The position numbers and the translations under genes are program-made. Positions 16,447 to 24,880 of a DNA stretch of 64,000 nucleotides are shown one piece after another (positions within the stretch are counted from its first letter, which is position 1; every line of letters starts with the position of its first letter). The DNA comes from Bog-159 sp963738345. GTDB taxonomy: Bacteria > Acidobacteriota > Terriglobia > Bryobacterales > Bryobacteraceae. The notes under the pieces were generated by a model. That model made no database searches, was not told the origin of the DNA, and worked only from the letters and a program-made list of their open reading frames with translations. The stretch covers positions 4,340,001 through 4,404,000 of the forward strand of contig CAVTWI010000002.1 in NCBI GenBank assembly GCA_963738345.1. Reading direction: 5' to 3'.

Positions 16447-17277
16447 TTATCTCTTCTTACTCTTCCTGGTGACGATCCACTTGTCGGTCCGCTTGTTATT
16501 GCGGGTTTTGAATCCACGGGTAGGCTGGCCCCACGGTGTAACGGGGTGCCGTCCGCCGGAAGTCTTGCCCTCGCCACCGCCGTGCGGGTGATCGACGGGG
16601 TTCATGGTGACGCCGCGATTATGCGGCATCTTGCCCAGCCAGCGGCTACGGCCGGCCTTGCCCAATGAGACGTTCTCGTGGTCCACATTACCGACCTGGC
16701 CCACAGTCGCCATACAATCGAGCGGCACGCGGCGAATTTCGCCGGAAGGCAGTTTCAGAAGAGCGATGGCGCCTTCCTTGTTGACCAACTGCGCCTGTGC
16801 ACCGGCCGAACGCGCCATCTGCGCACCCTTGCCGGGTTTTAGCTCGATGTTGTGAACTACCGTGCCGGCGGGCATGTTCTTTAGCGGCAGGGCGTTGCCA
16901 ACCAGGATGTCCGCCGCAGGTCCGGACGATACGGTCATGCCGACTTTCAACCCATCGGGCTGCAGGATGTACCGCTTTTCACCATCTTTATAATGCAGCA
17001 GCGCCAGGCGGGCCGAGCGGTTGGGATCGTATTCGATGGCCGCTACCACTGCCGGAACGCCTTCTTTGTCGCGCTTGAAATCGATGATGCGATAGGCTTG
17101 CTTATGTCCGCCACCGATGAAACGCGAGGTGACACGACCCGTGGAGTTTCGCCCGCCGGTGCGCTTCTTGACTTCCAGGAGCGACTTTTCCGGATGTTCC
17201 TTGGTGATGTCCGCACGCGACACCACGGTTTGGAAGCGGCGCGTGGGGGTTGTCGGTCTGTAGCTTTTAATGGGCAT
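16447..17277 (-). CDS. rplB: 50S ribosomal protein L2
   Basis: 276 residues from the ATG at 17277 (MPIKSYRPTTPTRRFQTVVS); an upstream in-frame extension overlaps rplW and is rejected. GRNSTGRVTSRFIGGGHKQA and the C-terminal GVTMNPVDHPHGGGEGKTSG block, containing the conserved His of the peptidyl-transferase-proximal loop, are present. It is intact. Confidence 0.98.
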   Translation of the reverse strand: MPIKSYRPTTPTRRFQTVVSRADITKEHPEKSLLEVKKRTGGRNSTGRVTSRFIGGGHKQAYRIIDFKRDKEGVPAVVAAIEYDPNRSARLALLHYKDGEKRYILQPDGLKVGMTVSSGPAADILVGNALPLKNMPAGTVVHNIELKPGKGAQMARSAGAQAQLVNKEGAIALLKLPSGEIRRVPLDCMATVGQVGNVDHENVSLGKAGRSRWLGKMPHNRGVTMNPVDHPHGGGEGKTSGGRHPVTPWGQPTRGFKTRNNKRTDKWIVTRKSKKR

Positions 17278-17285
17278 GTCCGCTC

Positions 17286-17573
17286 CTAAATCTGCGCAAA
17301 GTCGGGAACCTTTTCCCCGGCCCGCAACTTCACGTACGCTTTTTTCCAATCGGACTTGTATCCGACAAAACGACCGCGGCGGCGCATCTTGCCTTCAATA
17401 TTCGAGGTCCGCACTTCAGCCACTTTCACTTTGAAGAGCTTTTCGACAGCCTGCTTAACCTGGGTCTTATTGGCTTCCGGAGCAACTTCAAAGCACAGGG
17501 TTCCGTGTTCGTCTTTCGCGATGACGCCTTTTTCGGTGACTACCGGGCGCCGGATTACTTCGTGAATGTTCAT
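17286..17573 (-). CDS. rplW: 50S ribosomal protein L23
   Basis: 95 residues: MNIHEVIRRPVVTEKGVIAK, then FEVAPEANKTQVKQAVEKLF and KVKVAEVRTSNIEGKMRRRG. L23 forms the docking site for trigger factor and SRP at the tunnel exit. Its start overlaps the rplD stop by four bases. It is intact. Confidence 0.97.
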   Translation of the reverse strand: MNIHEVIRRPVVTEKGVIAKDEHGTLCFEVAPEANKTQVKQAVEKLFKVKVAEVRTSNIEGKMRRRGRFVGYKSDWKKAYVKLRAGEKVPDFAQI

Positions 17574-18197
17574 TTTGCGAGAGCCTCCGAGAATTTGCGG
17601 GCGGCCGCTTCGGAAAGCAGCACGCGATCATGGCCCAGCAGATGAAACGCGTTGACTTCGCGGGTGGGCATCAGCGTAACGCCGGGAATATTGCGCACAC
17701 CGAGTGTCAGATTCTTGTTGTCGCCGTTCTCGACCACCAGCACTTTGCGCGTGGCTTCGAGCCGCGTCAGCGCAGCCTTGGCTTCTTTGGTCTTGACGCC
17801 GCCAAGATCGAAGTCCTGGACGACTTTCAGTTCGCCGTCGCGCAACTTTGCCGAGAGAGCCGAGCGCAGCGCGCCCAGCAGCATCTTGCGCGGCAGTTTA
17901 TAGCTGTAGTCGCGCGGTTGGGGACCGTGTGACCGTGCCGCCATGGCGCCAGATCGGCGAACGAACCGAACCGACACGCGCGCGGCCGGTGCCTTTCTGT
18001 TTCCACAATTTCTTCCCGGAACCAGCCACATCGCCGCGCACTTTGGTCTTATGGGTACCCGCGCGCTGGCCGGCCTGATAATGCCGAACCGCTTCGTAAA
18101 GCAGGTTTTCGTTGACTTCGAGTCCAAAAACTTCGTCGGCCAGCTCCAACTCGCCGACCTTCTGATTATTTAGATCCACTACGTCTACTGTCGGCAT
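17570..18197 (-). CDS. rplD: 50S ribosomal protein L4 (one frameshift)
   Basis: The N-terminal part reads MPTVDVVDLNNQKVGELELA, then RAGTHKTKVRGDVAGSGKKL, WKQKGTGRARVGSVRSPIWR and HGGT. An extra base near 17935 shifts the frame; the rest reads HGPQPRDYSYKLPRKMLLGA, then ATRKVLVVENGDNKNLTLGV and a complete C-terminus. The span is 3n+1. L4 reaches into the exit tunnel and represses the S10 operon in E. coli. The order is canonical. Confidence 0.93.
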
Positions 18198-18201
18198 GGC
18201 G

Positions 18202-18834
18202 TTACCTCTTGGCCCTCCGCACCACGACGTAGCCGCCGTTGGGACCGGGCACCGCGCCCTTCACCATCAGCACGTTGTCCTCGGTGTCCACTTCGATGAT
18301 TTCAAGGTTGCGCACGGTGACCTGCTCCTCGCCCATATGGCCGCCCATGCGCATGCCGGGCAAAACGCGCGACGGAAAACTGGATGCGCCAATGGAGCCC
18401 GGCGCGCGGTGGAACATGGAGCCGTGGGAGCCTTCGCCGCCGCGGAAGTGATGACGCTTCACCACGCCCGCGAAGCCGCGGCCCTTGCTGACCCCGATCA
18501 CGTCCACCTTTTCCTTGGGCTTGAATTGATCGATCAGAATCTTGTCGCCGGCCTTGAAGTCGTCGTCGCCGGGGCGCAAGTGGAACTCGCGCATAAAGCG
18601 CGCACCCTCTACACCGGCCTTCTTCAGATGCCCGGTCTGCGGCTTGTTGATGCGTGCGGGCTTGATAAACTCCATTAACCCGAGTTGTACCGCATCGTAG
18701 CCGTCGGTCGTGGGCGTCTTGCGCTGCACTACCATGCAGGGTCCCGCCTTGAGGAGGGTGACCGGTACCACCTGCCCGTCCGGCCGGAACACCTGCGTCA
18801 TTCCGATTTTTCTGCCAAGGATTCCTGGACTCAT
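18202..18834 (-). CDS. rplC: 50S ribosomal protein L3
   Basis: 210 residues: MSPGILGRKIGMTQVFRPDG, VIGVSKGRGFAGVVKRHHFR and GGEGSHGSMFHRAPGSIGAS, SRVLPGMRMGGHMGEEQVTV. L3 starts large-subunit assembly and approaches the peptidyl transferase centre. It is intact. Confidence 0.98.
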   Translation of the reverse strand: MSPGILGRKIGMTQVFRPDGQVVPVTLLKAGPCMVVQRKTPTTDGYDAVQLGLMEFIKPARINKPQTGHLKKAGVEGARFMREFHLRPGDDDFKAGDKILIDQFKPKEKVDVIGVSKGRGFAGVVKRHHFRGGEGSHGSMFHRAPGSIGASSFPSRVLPGMRMGGHMGEEQVTVRNLEIIEVDTEDNVLMVKGAVPGPNGGYVVVRRAKR

Positions 18835-18849
18835 GTTTCAACTTCCTAT

Positions 18850-18921
18850 GGTTGGCGATCAGCGACTGGAGCCTGGCGATTAGATAAATCTACCGGCATC
18901 CAGCCACTGACCAACAGCCAC
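18850..18921. repeat. Degenerate CCAGCCACTGACCAACAGCCACC spacer repeat, copy D
   Basis: The 87-base gap between rpsJ and rplC contains GGTTGGCGATCAGCGACTGGAGCC and then CCAGCCACTGACCAACAGCC, related to copies A-C and partly inverted within itself. Confidence 0.5.
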
Positions 18922-19251
18922 CTATTTGTGGTCCTTACCAAACGCCTTGATTTCCACGTCCACACCCGCCGGCAGATCCAGCTTCATCAAGGCATCCACT
19001 GTTTGCTGGGTCGGCTCCAGTATGTCGAGCAGCCGCTTATGCGTGCGGATTTCAAACTGCTCGCGAGACTTCTTGTCCACGTGCGGCGAGCGCAACACGG
19101 TCGTTACGCTGCGCGATGTCGGCAGCGGAATGGGACCGGCTACACTGGCGCCGGTGCGCTTGGCCGTATCGACAATCTCCGTCGTCGATTGGTCCAGCAC
19201 ACGGTGGTCGTACGCCTTCAGGCGAATGCGAATGCGTTCTCTAAGCGCCAT
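18922..19251 (-). CDS. rpsJ: 30S ribosomal protein S10
   Basis: 109 residues: RIRIRLKAYDHRVLDQSTTE, IVDTAKRTGASVAGPIPLPT and SREQFEIRTHKRLLDILEPT. S10 is a 30S head protein that also partners NusB and NusG in antitermination. It is intact and directly follows tuf, joining the str and S10 groups without an obvious promoter between them. Confidence 0.97.
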   Translation of the reverse strand: MALRERIRIRLKAYDHRVLDQSTTEIVDTAKRTGASVAGPIPLPTSRSVTTVLRSPHVDKKSREQFEIRTHKRLLDILEPTQQTVDALMKLDLPAGVDVEIKAFGKDHK

Positions 19252-19272
19252 TGTTCAACCTATTCCGTCTCA

Positions 19273-20460
19273 CTACTCAAGGATCTCGGTGACGGTGCCG
19301 GCGCCGACGGTGCGTCCGCCTTCGCGGATAGCGAACCGCAACCCTTTATCCATGGCGATGGGCGTGATCAATTCCACTTCCAGGTTCACGTGGTCGCCCG
19401 GCATCACCATCTCAGTGCCTTCCGGCAACTCCGCCACACCCGTCACGTCCGTCGTTCGGAAGTAGAACTGCGGCCGGTAGCCCTTGAAGAACGGCGTATG
19501 CCGCCCGCCTTCTTCCTTGCTCAGCACTACTACGCTGCCCTGGAACTTCTTGTGCGGCGTGATCGATTTCGGCTTCGCCACCACCTGCCCGCGCTCTACG
19601 TCGTCCTTTTCAATACCGCGCAGCAGCAAGCCAACGTTGTCTCCTGCTCGCCCTTCGTCCAACAACTTCTTGAACATTTCGATGCCGGTCACAACTGTCT
19701 GCCGCGTATCCCGGAATCCTACGATCTCGACCGGTTCGCCGACCTTCACGATGCCCCGCTCGATACGGCCCGTCACCACCGTGCCGCGACCCTGGATCGA
19801 GAAGATATCTTCGATCGGCATGATGAACGGCTTGTCGACTTCGCGCGTCGGCAGCGGTACATAGCTATCCACCGCAGCCATCAACTCATCGATCTTCTTT
19901 TCCCACTCCGGTTCGCCGTTCAACGCACCCAGCGCAGAAACCCGGATCACCGGTACGTCGTCGCCCGGGAACTGGTAAGTGGTGAGCAATTCGCGCATTT
20001 CCAGTTCGACCAGGTCCAGCAACTCGCCGTCGTCGACCATGTCCACTTTGTTCAGCGCCACTACGATGTAGGGCACACCCACTTGGCGGGCCAGCAGCAA
20101 GTGCTCGCGCGTCTGGGGCATTGGGCCATCGGTCGCCGCCACCACCAGGATGGCGCCATCCATCTGCGCCGCGCCGGTTATCATGTTCTTGATGTAGTCG
20201 GCGTGGCCGGGGCAATCCACGTGGGCGTAATGCCGGTTGGGCGTTTCGTATTCCACGTGCGCCACCGCGATCGTGATACCGCGGGCTTTTTCTTCCGGCG
20301 CGTTATCGATAGAGTCGAAACTGCGGAACTTCACTTTGGGGTTGTTCTTTGCCAGCACCTTCGTGATGGCCGCCGTCAGCGTGGTCTTGCCGTGATCGAT
20401 GTGTCCGATCGTGCCGATGTTTACGTGCGGCTTGCTGCGATCAAATTTTTCCTTTGCCAT
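19273..20460 (-). CDS. tuf: Elongation factor Tu
   Basis: 395 residues. The GTPase domain has GHIDHGKTTLTA, DCPGHADYIKNM, NKVDMVDD and the SALGALNG motif. Domains II and III include VVTGRIERGIVKVGEPVEIV and MVMPGDHVNLEVELITPIAM. EF-Tu delivers aminoacyl-tRNA to the A site. GGTGGAG lies five bases before the start. It is intact and follows fusA by 11 bases. Confidence 0.98.
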   Translation of the reverse strand: MAKEKFDRSKPHVNIGTIGHIDHGKTTLTAAITKVLAKNNPKVKFRSFDSIDNAPEEKARGITIAVAHVEYETPNRHYAHVDCPGHADYIKNMITGAAQMDGAILVVAATDGPMPQTREHLLLARQVGVPYIVVALNKVDMVDDGELLDLVELEMRELLTTYQFPGDDVPVIRVSALGALNGEPEWEKKIDELMAAVDSYVPLPTREVDKPFIMPIEDIFSIQGRGTVVTGRIERGIVKVGEPVEIVGFRDTRQTVVTGIEMFKKLLDEGRAGDNVGLLLRGIEKDDVERGQVVAKPKSITPHKKFQGSVVVLSKEEGGRHTPFFKGYRPQFYFRTTDVTGVAELPEGTEMVMPGDHVNLEVELITPIAMDKGLRFAIREGGRTVGAGTVTEILE

Positions 20461-20471
20461 ATGATCTCCAC

Positions 20472-22565
20472 CTACCTAGTGACTTTTCCTTGGATCCTAT
20501 TCACAATCTCCTCGGACAACGCCGAGGGCACATCCTCGTATTTGCCGAAGTGCATTGTGAAACTGCCGCGGCCCTGTGTCCGGGAGCGTAGCTCGGTCGC
20601 ATAACCAAACATCTCCGAAAGCGGAACCAGGCTTTTGATAATCTGCGTAGTGCCGCGCAGTTCCATACCTTCGATGCGTCCGCGCCGCGAATTCAGGTCG
20701 CCAATCACATCGCCCATGTACTCCTCGGGGACCACCACTTCGACTGCCATGATGGGCTCGAGCAGCACAGCTTTAGCTTTCCGAGCGGCTTCCTTGATGG
20801 CCAGGGATCCAGCGATCTTGAAGGCCATTTCCGACGAATCCACGTCGTGATAGCTGCCGTCATAGAGGATGGCCTTCAAGTCGGACATGGGGTACCCAGC
20901 CAGCACGCCGCCTTCGAGGGCTTCGCGCATACCCGCTTCAATGGGCTTGATGAATTCCTTGGGAATCGAGCCGCCGAAGATTTCGTTGACGAACTCGAAG
21001 CCCGCACCTGCCGGCAGCGGCTCCACTTTGATTTTGACTACGCCGTACTGACCGCGGCCGCCGCTCTGCTTAACGTGCCGCCCTTCAGCTTCCGCATTTC
21101 TACGGATGGTTTCGCGATAGGCGACCTGCGGCTTACCCACGTTAGCGCCCACGCCAAACTCGCGCATCATTCGGTCCACAATGATTTCCAGATGCAACTC
21201 ACCCATGCCGGACAGAATCGTCTGGCCCGTTTCCGGGTCGGTGGCTACGCGGAACGTGGGATCTTCCTGCGCCAGCTTCTGGATGGCCATGCCCAGTTTT
21301 TCCTGGTCGGCCTTGGTCTTGGGTTCGACGGCGAGTTGGATAACCGGCGTCGGGAACTCGATGGATTCCAGCACGATCGGCGAATTGTCGTCGCAGATGG
21401 TATCGCCCGTCTGCACGGTTTTCAGACCCACCGCCGCGGCGATATCGCCAGCGTAGATTTCCTGAATTTCTTCACGCTTATTGGCATGCATGCGGAGCAA
21501 GCGGCCAATGCGTTCCTTGCGGCCCTTGGCCACGTTGTAAACCGATTCGCCTGCTGCCAGCCTGCCTGAGTAAACCCGGAAGAATGCGAGTTGCCCGACG
21601 TAGGGGTCGGTCATGATCTTGAAAACCAGCGCCGCAAACGGCTCCGTATCGGAAGCGTGGCGGGTCATCACCTTGGTCGGATCGTCAACCGAAACGCCTT
21701 CAACCGGCGGAACTTCGAGAGGTGAAGGCAGATAGTCGACGACCGCGTCGAGCATGGTCTGCACGCCTTTGTTCTTGAACGCCGAACCGCAAATGACCGG
21801 GAAAATCTTTAGCGCGATGGTAGCCGTGCGGATACCACGATGGATTTCCGCCTCGGTTAGCGCCTGACCTTCAATGAATTTTTCGAACAGCTTGTCGTCG
21901 TGCTCGGCGACCGCCTCGATCATCTTTTCGCGGTACTCTTGAGCCTGTTCCCGCAACTCTTCGGGAATTTCGACTTCATCGTACTCGGCGCCGAGGGTTT
22001 CGTCGCGCCACAGCAGCGCTTTCATGCGCACCAGGTCGATGATGCCTTTAAAATGCTCTTCCGCGCCCACCGGTAACTGAATCGCAACCGGATTGCACTT
22101 CAGCCGGCTGACGATGGTATCCATCGAATGGAAGAAATCGGCTCCCACGCGGTCCATCTTATTGATGAAACAAATGCGCGGGACATTATATTTGTCGGCC
22201 TGCCGCCACACCGTTTCGGACTGCGGTTGCACACCGGCTACGGCGTCGAACACCGCCACAGCGCCATCCAGCACGCGCAGACTACGCTCCACTTCAGCGG
22301 TGAAATCGACGTGGCCGGGAGTATCGATAATGTTGATCTGGATATCGCGCCAGAAACAGGTAGTGGCGGCGGAAGTGATAGTGATGCCGCGCTCCTGCTC
22401 CTGCTCCATCCAATCCATGATGGCAGTGCCTTCGTGCACCTCGCCCAACTTGTGCGTGCGGCCCGTGTAATATAGGATGCGCTCGGTTGTGGTGGTTTTA
22501 CCTGCATCGATGTGTGCAGCGATGCCGATGTTCCTCATCCTTTCGAGCGTGACCGTACGTGGCAT
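20472..22565 (-). CDS. fusA: Elongation factor G
   Basis: 697 residues. Domain I has AHIDAGKTTTTERILYYTG, the switch DTPGHVDFT and FINKMDRVGADF. Domains III-V are recognisable from MGELHLEIIVDRMMREF through GRGQYGVVKIKVEP to GSFTMHFGKYEDVPSALSEE. EF-G catalyses translocation and ribosome recycling with RRF. It is intact, between rpsG and tuf. Confidence 0.98.
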   Translation of the reverse strand: MPRTVTLERMRNIGIAAHIDAGKTTTTERILYYTGRTHKLGEVHEGTAIMDWMEQEQERGITITSAATTCFWRDIQINIIDTPGHVDFTAEVERSLRVLDGAVAVFDAVAGVQPQSETVWRQADKYNVPRICFINKMDRVGADFFHSMDTIVSRLKCNPVAIQLPVGAEEHFKGIIDLVRMKALLWRDETLGAEYDEVEIPEELREQAQEYREKMIEAVAEHDDKLFEKFIEGQALTEAEIHRGIRTATIALKIFPVICGSAFKNKGVQTMLDAVVDYLPSPLEVPPVEGVSVDDPTKVMTRHASDTEPFAALVFKIMTDPYVGQLAFFRVYSGRLAAGESVYNVAKGRKERIGRLLRMHANKREEIQEIYAGDIAAAVGLKTVQTGDTICDDNSPIVLESIEFPTPVIQLAVEPKTKADQEKLGMAIQKLAQEDPTFRVATDPETGQTILSGMGELHLEIIVDRMMREFGVGANVGKPQVAYRETIRRNAEAEGRHVKQSGGRGQYGVVKIKVEPLPAGAGFEFVNEIFGGSIPKEFIKPIEAGMREALEGGVLAGYPMSDLKAILYDGSYHDVDSSEMAFKIAGSLAIKEAARKAKAVLLEPIMAVEVVVPEEYMGDVIGDLNSRRGRIEGMELRGTTQIIKSLVPLSEMFGYATELRSRTQGRGSFTMHFGKYEDVPSALSEEIVNRIQGKVTR

Positions 22566-22606
22566 AGAAAACTTTAAACCTTACCCTTAATCCTTAACAG
22601 GAACCC

Positions 22607-23077
22607 TTACCAGCGATAATGCGCGAACGCTTTATTCGCTTCCGCCATGCGGTGAACATCGTCCCGCTTCTTGATCGCGCCGCCCCGCATATTGGCGGCA
22701 TCGTTCAATTCGTTAGCCAGCTTTTCCGGCATGCCCTTTTCGGGGCGCGAACGGGCTTGTGTAACGATCCAGCGAATGGCCAGGCTGGTGCGGCGATTAT
22801 TCGGCACCTCGATAGGCACCTGGTAGTTCGCACCGCCTACGCGCCGGGTCTTCACTTCCAGTAGCGGCTTTACGTTCTCCACAGCTTTCTTAAACAGCTT
22901 CAACGGGTCGTCGCCCGAACGCTCCCGGATCTTCTCCATGGAACCGTAGAAAATGCCCTGCGCCACGGTCTTCTTGCCCTGCCACATCATGGAGTTGATG
23001 AACTTCTCAACCAATGTGGAGCTGTACACCGGATCCTGCGGCACTTCCCTGATATCAACGCGTCGTCTTCGTGGCAT
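22607..23077 (-). CDS. rpsG: 30S ribosomal protein S7
   Basis: 156 residues: MPRRRRVDIREVPQDPVYSS, KFINSMMWQGKKTVAQGIFY and RVGGANYQVPIEVPNNRRTS, ending AFAHYRW as in most S7. S7 organises the 30S head and is the repressor of the str operon in E. coli. It is intact. Confidence 0.98.
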   Translation of the reverse strand: MPRRRRVDIREVPQDPVYSSTLVEKFINSMMWQGKKTVAQGIFYGSMEKIRERSGDDPLKLFKKAVENVKPLLEVKTRRVGGANYQVPIEVPNNRRTSLAIRWIVTQARSRPEKGMPEKLANELNDAANMRGGAIKKRDDVHRMAEANKAFAHYRW

Positions 23078-23092
23078 ATCGATTCCCGCGAC

Positions 23093-23467
23093 CTATGCTT
23101 TCGGCCGCTTCGCTCCATATTTCGAACGGCTCTGTTTCCGGTTGGCGACTCCGGCCGTATCGAGCGCACCGCGGATCACGTGGTATCGCACGCCGGGCAA
23201 GTCTTTCACACGGCCCCCGCGGATCAGCACAATGGAGTGCTCCTGCAGGTTATGACCGACACCCGGAATATACGTCGTCACCTCGATGCCGTTAGTCAAC
23301 CGCACACGAGCTACTTTTCGTAGCGCCGAGTTGGGCTTCTTCGGAGTCGAGGTATACACGCGCGTACAAACGCCGCGCTTCTGGGGGCAGCTTTGCAGTG
23401 CCGGGCTGGCAGTTTTCCAGCGTGGTGGCTTCCGCCCGTTACGCACAAGTTGATTAAAAGTCGGCAC
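23093..23467 (-). CDS. rpsL: 30S ribosomal protein S12
   Basis: 124 residues from a GTG at 23467 (MPTFNQLVRNGRKPPRWKTA after initiation), with AAGG six bases upstream; the longer frame runs through the leader. TPKKPNSALRKVARVRLTNG and LQEHSIVLIRGGRVKDLPGV are conserved. The Lys residues that mutate to streptomycin resistance (TPKKPNS and GGRVKDLPG) look wild type. It is the first gene of the supercluster. Confidence 0.97.
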   Translation of the reverse strand: MPTFNQLVRNGRKPPRWKTASPALQSCPQKRGVCTRVYTSTPKKPNSALRKVARVRLTNGIEVTTYIPGVGHNLQEHSIVLIRGGRVKDLPGVRYHVIRGALDTAGVANRKQSRSKYGAKRPKA

Positions 23468-23549
23468 GAACCTTCCCTTAAGTCTTTTTAGAGCTCGGAT
23501 GGGCCTAAAGGCCCGCCAAAATACACGCACAAGCCAACAGCGCCTGTGT

Positions 23550-23594
23550 CTACGGTTCAAAACTGCGAGGATCTCTTGCTTCGGACAGGTCCAT
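23550..23594 (-). other. Possible 14-codon upstream ORF in the rpsL leader
   Basis: ATG at 23594 preceded by GGAAGGA reads MDLSEARDPRSFEP and stops at TAG. It begins just after a hairpin (CTCCGGTAAACACCGGAAG, 23597-23615). The combination of stem, strong ribosome site and short peptide could be a regulatory leader. Nothing else in 23468-23703 looks like a gene. Confidence 0.3.
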
Positions 23595-23703
23595 ATTCCT
23601 TCCGGTGTTTACCGGAGAAACATCGGGGCCTCACCCCCGGCCGGACTGCGAATAGTCGCAGTGGTAGCGCAGGAGCAGAAGTTTGTACTCGCGAAACCTC
23701 TCC

Positions 23704-23732
23704 ATAATAGCGAAAAGCAAAATAGTATGCAA
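23704..23732 (-). promoter_or_regulatory. Predicted sigma-70 promoter for the str/S10/spc supercluster
   Basis: On the minus strand TTGCAT (23727-23732), a 17-base spacer and TATTAT (23704-23709). Transcription would start near 23697 and give a leader of about 230 bases before rpsL. Confidence 0.65.
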
Positions 23733-23761
23733 GTGGGGTGGCTCAGAACATCCGGTCAAGG

Positions 23762-24824
23762 TCATGGTGTTGTGATACGACCTATCTTGTTGCCGTAATA
23801 TTCCGTAAACCAACGTGCGCCGTCGGGACCTACTTCCATCACCATCGGGGCCGAAGCCGGCGTGGGAACGCGATATTCAGTAATTGCCCCTTCCAGAGTT
23901 ATCCGGCCGATTCGATCGCCCCGTGTTCGGTGAACCAGAGCGCGCCGTCGGGGCCGATGCAGATCGAGCCTGGCAGACTCCCGGGCGTGGGCACCCGGTA
24001 TTCGGTAAACGCGCCTGCGGTAGTCTTATGGCGATCTTGTTCCCCAAATACTCGGTAAGCCAGAGCATTCCGTCCGGCCCGGTGATGATCACGTTCGGTT
24101 CGCTATTGGATACGGGCAGCACAAATTGGCTCGTCACATCGCCGTCCGTAATCATGCGCGCTACTTTATTGTTGAAATATTCGGTGTACCAGATCGCGCC
24201 GTCGGGACCTGTGGTCAGATCCTAAGGTGACAGCCGCACGGGATACTCCACCATCGCGCCGTCCGTGGTTATCCTGCCGATCCGGAAGTTGGGGCCGTGC
24301 TCGGTGAACCAAAGGGCGCCGTCCGGTCCGCTAATGATATCCCACGGATCGCTGCCAGCCGTAGACAGCGCATATTCGGTGAACGCCCCCAGCGTAGTGA
24401 TGCGGCCGATGTTGTTGCCGGCCATTTCGGTAAACCAGAGCGCCCCGTCCGTACCCGCCACGATCCAGATCGGCTTACTATCTGACGTCGGAATACGATA
24501 CTCCGTGATAACGCCCGCGGTGGTGATGCGGCCGATTTTATTGCCGTGTACTTCCGTGAACCAAAGCGCGCCATCAGACCCGGGAGTCACAGCAAAAGAA
24601 AGACTGGAGTTGGTCGGAACGGTGTATTCCGTAATGACCTGCGCGATTCCGTTCACAGACAGGGCGGAAGAGGCAGCGATCAGGCACGCAGGCAGTATTA
24701 ACCTTAGTTGATCGTACGTCGGAAGGTTTATCGGTTGCTGCAGGCTAACACGAATCAAGTCGCGCGGAGGCAACGACCTGAAGCATTCCTCGCGCAACCA
24801 CCTTGGAGAACCTGGGTCGGGCAC
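23762..24824 (-). pseudogene. Virginiamycin B lyase-like beta-propeller protein, interrupted
   Basis: Repeated blades of about 42 residues carry the pattern GPDGALWFTE, then GNKIGRITT and ITEY.VPT, typical of the streptogramin lyase (Vgb) / NHL-like propeller family. A hydrophobic segment (LILPACLIAASSALSVNGIA) suggests secretion. The frame is broken by a TAG at 24222-24224 with matching protein continuing in the same frame. Two single-base shifts follow near 24030 and 23915, and the true end is TGA 23762-23764. The family includes antibiotic lyases, but most environmental members are of unknown function. The start is uncertain: the open frame begins at a GTG at 24824. It could be a real pseudogene or an error-rich stretch. 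Confidence 0.7.
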
Positions 24825-24880
24825 AGGTCCGGCCCAGGCATATCCTCAAAGGCTTTCTCACGCGCGATTCTGATTCCGGG

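Noticed and set aside
18685..20604. 639-codon open frame on the plus strand
   Set aside because: Antisense to rplC, rpsJ and tuf.
23499..23798. 99-codon plus-strand ORF upstream of rpsL
   Set aside because: Overlaps the predicted promoter and leader on the other strand, with no ribosome site and no family resemblance.
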